A stretch of DNA of 64,000 bases from positions 42,061,616-42,125,615 of the forward strand of contig CM055901.1 in NCBI GenBank assembly GCA_029582155.1. The letters run 5' to 3'. Every line of letters begins with the position of its first letter. The stretch's first letter is position 1. The notes beneath the pieces are model-generated. The model saw only the letters and a list, made by a program, of their open reading frames with translations. It ran no database searches and had not been told where the DNA came from. Below, piece after piece: positions 59,455-64,000 of this stretch. Both the position numbers and the translations under genes were made by a program. This DNA is from Panopea generosa (Eukaryota; Mollusca; Bivalvia; Adapedonta; Hiatellidae).

Positions 59455-59695
59455 TGGCCGAGTGGTCTATGGCACTGTCTCAAGATCACTTACCTCTCAC
59501 TGCTTATGTTGTAGGTTTGAGTCCTACTAGCTTCAAATCTATATGTGAGGGAGTTTGCCAGGCACTTGTGGAAGGATGGTGGTTCTACTCAGATTCATCC
59601 CAAGTTATTTCTCCACCAGTATAACTAGATAAGTCATGATATAACCTGAAATGTGTTAAAAATGACATTGAACCCCATTAAAAATAATAATAAAA
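59455..59695 (+). mobile_element. tRNA-derived SINE, best copy of its family
   Basis: The head TGGCCGAGTGGTCTATGGCA (box A, Leu/Ser-tRNA-like) and GTAGGTTTGAGTCCTACTAG (box B) are clear. The body has ACTTGTGGAAGGATGGTGGT and CTACTCAGATTCATCCC, and the tail ends CATTGAACCCCATTAAAAA with an AATAATAATAAAAAA run. It is not a tRNA gene, because the D-loop to T-arm spacing and trailing body are wrong for one. Confidence 0.8.
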
Positions 59696-59930
59696 AAGAC
59701 ACAAAAAAAACTTGCCACTTTTGAACATAAACAGTAACATTTACAATGATTCTCACACTCATTTAAGAGATCAAGTCTGTAATAATTTTTTGTTAAACTG
59801 TCCTAGCCGTTTTAAATTTAAGTGTTTGGATTCTGCAAGTTAAGTTCATTGATGAATCTGTAGCTAAATCCAAAATTATTAAGAAATATTGAAACTTGAT
59901 ATAAAAATTGAAACAAGCACAGCAACGTTC

Positions 59931-60135
59931 ACCTGAATCATGTACAACAATCTATGTATGAATCATGTACAACAATCTATGTAAGAATCATGTACAACAA
60001 TATATGTATAAATCATGTACAACAATATATGTATGAATCATGTACAACAATATATGTATAAATCATGTACATAAATCTATGTATGAATAATGTACAACAA
60101 TCTATGTATGAATCATGTACATAAATCTATGTCTT
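59931..60135. repeat. 25-bp minisatellite, GAATCATGTACAACAATCTA type
   Basis: GAATCATGTACAACAATCTA recurs at 59935, 59960 and onward at 25-bp steps, for about eight units. Confidence 0.9.
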
Positions 60136-60745
60136 AAACATATACAGAAACCTGTATCTGACCTATATACAGAAAAATGTTAATTATACATTACGGCAAC
60201 CTTTGCCTGAATCATTTACAGAAACCTGTGACTTAGTCATGTACAGAAACTTATATCTAAACTATATATAGAAACCTATAACTGAATAACAGAAACCTAT
60301 ATATATACTATGTATAGAAACCTATCACTGAATAACAGAAACCTATCACTGAATGCACACACCTATATCTTAACTATTTATTTAAATATATCACTGAATA
60401 ACAGAAACCTATATCTAAACTATGTATAGAAACCTATCACAGAATTACAGAAACCTATATATAAACTAAGTATAGAAACCTATCACTGAATAACAGAAAT
60501 CTATACTTAAACTATGTATAGAAATCTATCACTGAAAAACAGAAATCTATTTCTAAACTATGTATAAAAACCTATCGCTGAATAACAGAAACCTATATCT
60601 AAATGAATAACAGAAACCTATATCTCAACTATGTATAGAAACTTATCACTGAATAACAGAAACCTATATCTAAAGTATGTATAGAAACCTATCACTGAAT
60701 AGCAGAAACTTATATCTAAACTATGTATAAAAACCTATCACTGAA
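60136..60745. repeat. Degenerate intermediate array
   Basis: Alternating CAGAAACCTATATCT and AACTATGTATAGAAACC blocks with CACTGAATAA, irregularly spaced. They bridge the 25-bp arrays on either side. Confidence 0.75.
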
Positions 60746-63700
60746 TAACAGTATAATTAATCACAGAAAAATATGACTAAAATATATACTGTAACATAAA
60801 ACTGAAACATGCACAGTAACGTATGACTGAAACATGCACAGTAATGTATGACTAAAACATACACAGTAATGTATGACTAAAACATACACAGTAACATATA
60901 ACTAAAACATACACAGTAATGTATGACTAAAACATACACTGTAACATATAACTGAAACATGCACAGTAACGTATGACTGAAACATGCACAGTAATGTATG
61001 ACTAAAACATACACAGTAACATATAACTGAAACATGCACAGTAATGTATGACCAAAACATACACAGTAACATATAACTGAAACATGCACAGTAATGTATG
61101 ACTAAAACTTACACAGTAACATATAATTAAAACATGCTCAGTAATGTATGACTGAAACATGCACAGTAATGTATGACTGAAACATGCACAGTAATGTATG
61201 ACTAAAACATACACAGTAATGTATGACTGAAACATGCACAGTAATGTATGACTGAAACATGCACGAAACATGCACAGTAATGTATGACTGAAACATGCAC
61301 AGTAATGTATGACTGAAACATGCACAGTAATGTATGACTAAAACAGATACAGTAACATATAACTAAAACATGCACAGTAATGTATGACTGAAACATGCAC
61401 AGTAATGTATGACTAAAACATACACAGTAACATATAACTAAAACATGCACAGTAACGTATGACTGAAACATGCACAATAATGAATGACTAAAACATACAC
61501 AGTAACATATAACTAAAACATGCACAGTAATGTATGACTGAAACATACACAGTAATGTATGACTGAAACATACACAGTAACATATAATTAAAACATGCAG
61601 AGTAATGTATGACTGAAACATTCACAGTAATGTATGACTAAAACATACACAGTAACATATAACTAAAACATGCACAGTAATGTAAGACTGAAACATGCAC
61701 AGTAATGTATGACTAAAACATACACAGTAACATATTACTAAAACATGCACAGTAACATATGACTGAAACATGCACAGAAATGTATGACTAAAACATACAC
61801 ATTAACATATTACTAAAACATGCACAGTAATGTATGACTGAAACATGCATAGTAATGTATGACTAAAACATACACAGTAACATATAACTAAAACATGCAC
61901 AGTAATGTATGACTGAAACATGCACAGAAATGTATGACTCAAACATGCACAGTTATGTATGACTAAAACATGCACAGTAACGTATGACTAAAACATGCAC
62001 AGTAACGTATGACTGAAACATGCACAGTAACGTATGACTAAAACATGCACAGTAACGTATGACTGAAACATGCACAGTAATGTATGACTAAAACATACAC
62101 AGTAACATATAACTAAAACATGCAAAGTAATGTATGACTAAAACATACACAGTAACATATGACTAAAACATGCACAGTAGCGTATGACTGAAACATGCAC
62201 AGTAACATATGACTCAAACATGAACAGTAACATATGACTAAAACATGCACAGTAATGTATGACTGAAACATGCACAGTAACGTATGACTCACACATGCAC
62301 AGTAATGTATGACTCAAACATGCACAGTTACGTATGCCTAAAACATGCACAGTAACGTATGACTGAAACATGCACAGTAATGTATGACTGAAACATGCAC
62401 AGTAACGTATGACTCAAACATGCAGAGTAATGTATGACTAAAACATGCACAGTAATGTATGACTGAAACATGCACAGTAATGTATGACTAAAACATACAC
62501 AGTAACACATGACTAAAACATGCACAGTAATGTATGACTGAAACATGCACAGTAATGTATGACTAAAACATACACAGTAACATATAACTAAAACATGCAC
62601 AGTAATGTATGACTGAAACATGCACAGTAATGTATGACTGAAACATACACAGTAACATATAACTAAAACATGCACAGTAACATATGACTGAAACATGCAC
62701 AGAAATGTATGACTAAAACATACACAGTAACATATAACTAAAACATGCACAGTAATGTATGACGGGAACATGCAAAGTAATGTATGACTGAAACATACAC
62801 AGTAACATATACATGTAACTAAAACATGCACAGTAAGGTATGACTGAAACATGAACAGTAATGTATGACTAAAACATACACAGTAACATATAACTAAACA
62901 TGCACAGTAACATATGATTGAAACATGCACAGTAACGTATGACTGAAACATGCACAGTAACATATAACTAAAACATGCACAGTAACATATAACTAAAACA
63001 TGCACAGTAACGTATGACTGAAACATGCACAGTAATGTATGACTAAAACATGCACAGTAACATATAACTGAAACATACACAGTAACATATAACTAAAACA
63101 TGCACAGCAACGTATGACTAAAACATGCACAGTAATGTATGACTGAAACATACACAGTAACATATAACTAAAACACGCACAGTAACATATAACTGAAACA
63201 TACACAGTAACATATAACTAAAACATGCACAGCAACGTATGACTAAAACATGCACAGTAATGTATGACTGAAACATACACAGTAACATATAACTAAAACA
63301 TGCACAGTAACATATGACTGAAACATGCACAGTAATGTATGACTAAAAAATACACAGTAACATATAACTAAAACATGCACAGTAATGTATGACTGAAACA
63401 TACACAGTAACATATAACTGAAACATACACAGTAACATATGACTGAAACATGCACAGTAATGTATGACTAAAACATACACAGTAACATATAACTAAAACA
63501 TACACAGTAACATATGACTGAAACATGCACAGTAATGTATGACTAAAACATACACAGTAACATATAACTTAAACATGCACAGTAACGTATGACTGAAACA
63601 TGCACAGTTGTGTTTGACTGAAACATACACAGTAACATATAACTAAAACATGCACAGTAATGTATGACTGAAACATGCACAGTAATGTATAACTAAAACA

Positions 63701-64000
63701 TATACAGTAACATATAACTAAAACATACACAGTAACGTATGACTGAAACATGCACAGTAATGTATGACTATAAAACATACACAGTAATGTATGACTGAAA
63801 CATGCACAGTAATGTATGACTAAAACATACACAGTAACATATAACTAAAAAATGCACATTAATGTATGACTGAAACATGCACAGTAATGTATGACTAGCA
63901 CATACACAGTAACAAAAACTAAAACATGCACAGTAATTGTATGATGGAAACATGCACAAAATCGTATTACTGAAACATGCACAGTAACGTATGACTAAAA
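60746..64000. repeat. 25-bp minisatellite, GACTGAAACATGCACAGTAA type, runs off the right edge
   Basis: About 130 units of GACTRAAACATRCACAGTAA plus YRTAT. GTAATGTAT and GTAACATAT variants alternate, and a higher-order 125-bp (five-unit) pattern appears at about 62990-63455, marked by CACAGCAACGTATGAC at 63105 and 63230. All open frames in it are repeat artefacts. Confidence 0.95.

Noticed and set aside
60877-63959. Many Cys/His/Tyr-rich frames on the minus strand
   Set aside because: Readings of the 25-bp minisatellite. The recurring 70-codon length with a 125-bp shift reflects the higher-order repeat, not protein repeats.

Overview
The window looks like an AT-rich, repeat-saturated piece of an animal genome, most likely a bivalve mollusc. 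The support is the many tandem-core elements of the oyster 'pearl'/Helentron-associated type, several tRNA-derived SINE families, a Ty3/gypsy element and an L1-like LINE, together with three short exons of a metazoan receptor-type tyrosine phosphatase. The species cannot be named from the sequence.

The only host gene I can support is on the + strand. Exons of 91, 77 and 37 bp (14783-14873, 53486-53562, 58750-58786) join in phase into the N-terminal part of a PTP catalytic domain, through DYINASYIE and GYHGGKEYIATQG. The two introns are about 38.6 kb and 5.2 kb, so most of the window is intron. Further exons must lie outside it. The phosphotyrosine-loop motif, normally KNRY, reads RNIC here.

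Layout: 1-7112 is a 107-bp satellite running off the left edge. It joins a SINE head at 7113-7246 and is an amplified internal segment of that SINE. 8.1-9.6 kb holds nested terminal-repeat elements, and 9774-9854 is a perfect 38-bp-arm hairpin. 10.9-12.0 kb and 16.4-17.5 kb are long foldback elements. 12.7-14.1, 44.4-46.5 and 50.1-50.7 kb are copies of one tandem-core family. 23.5-27.9 kb is a nest of two MITE copies, a SINE and a 3.28-kb TA-flanked element without a visible transposase. 29.6-36.05 kb is an 18-bp minisatellite split by a broken Ty3/gypsy fossil (29694-34315). 37.4-37.8 kb is a 60-bp tandem array. 41.17-43.78 kb is a broken L1-like LINE. 50.9-53.2 kb holds a perfect 300-bp duplication and a 966-bp hAT-type insertion. 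54.3-58.7 kb holds more tandem-core elements. 59.93-64.0 kb is a 25-bp minisatellite running off the right edge.

The most interesting points are the SINE-to-satellite conversion with an AP-1/ARE-like motif in most monomers, and a dozen or so tandem-core elements that all lie in the same orientation within the PTP locus. Others are the apparently non-coding 3.28-kb TA element, the perfect hairpin, and an ancient exon whose 3' splice-site tract lies against a repeat. No tool was run; identities and counts are by eye.
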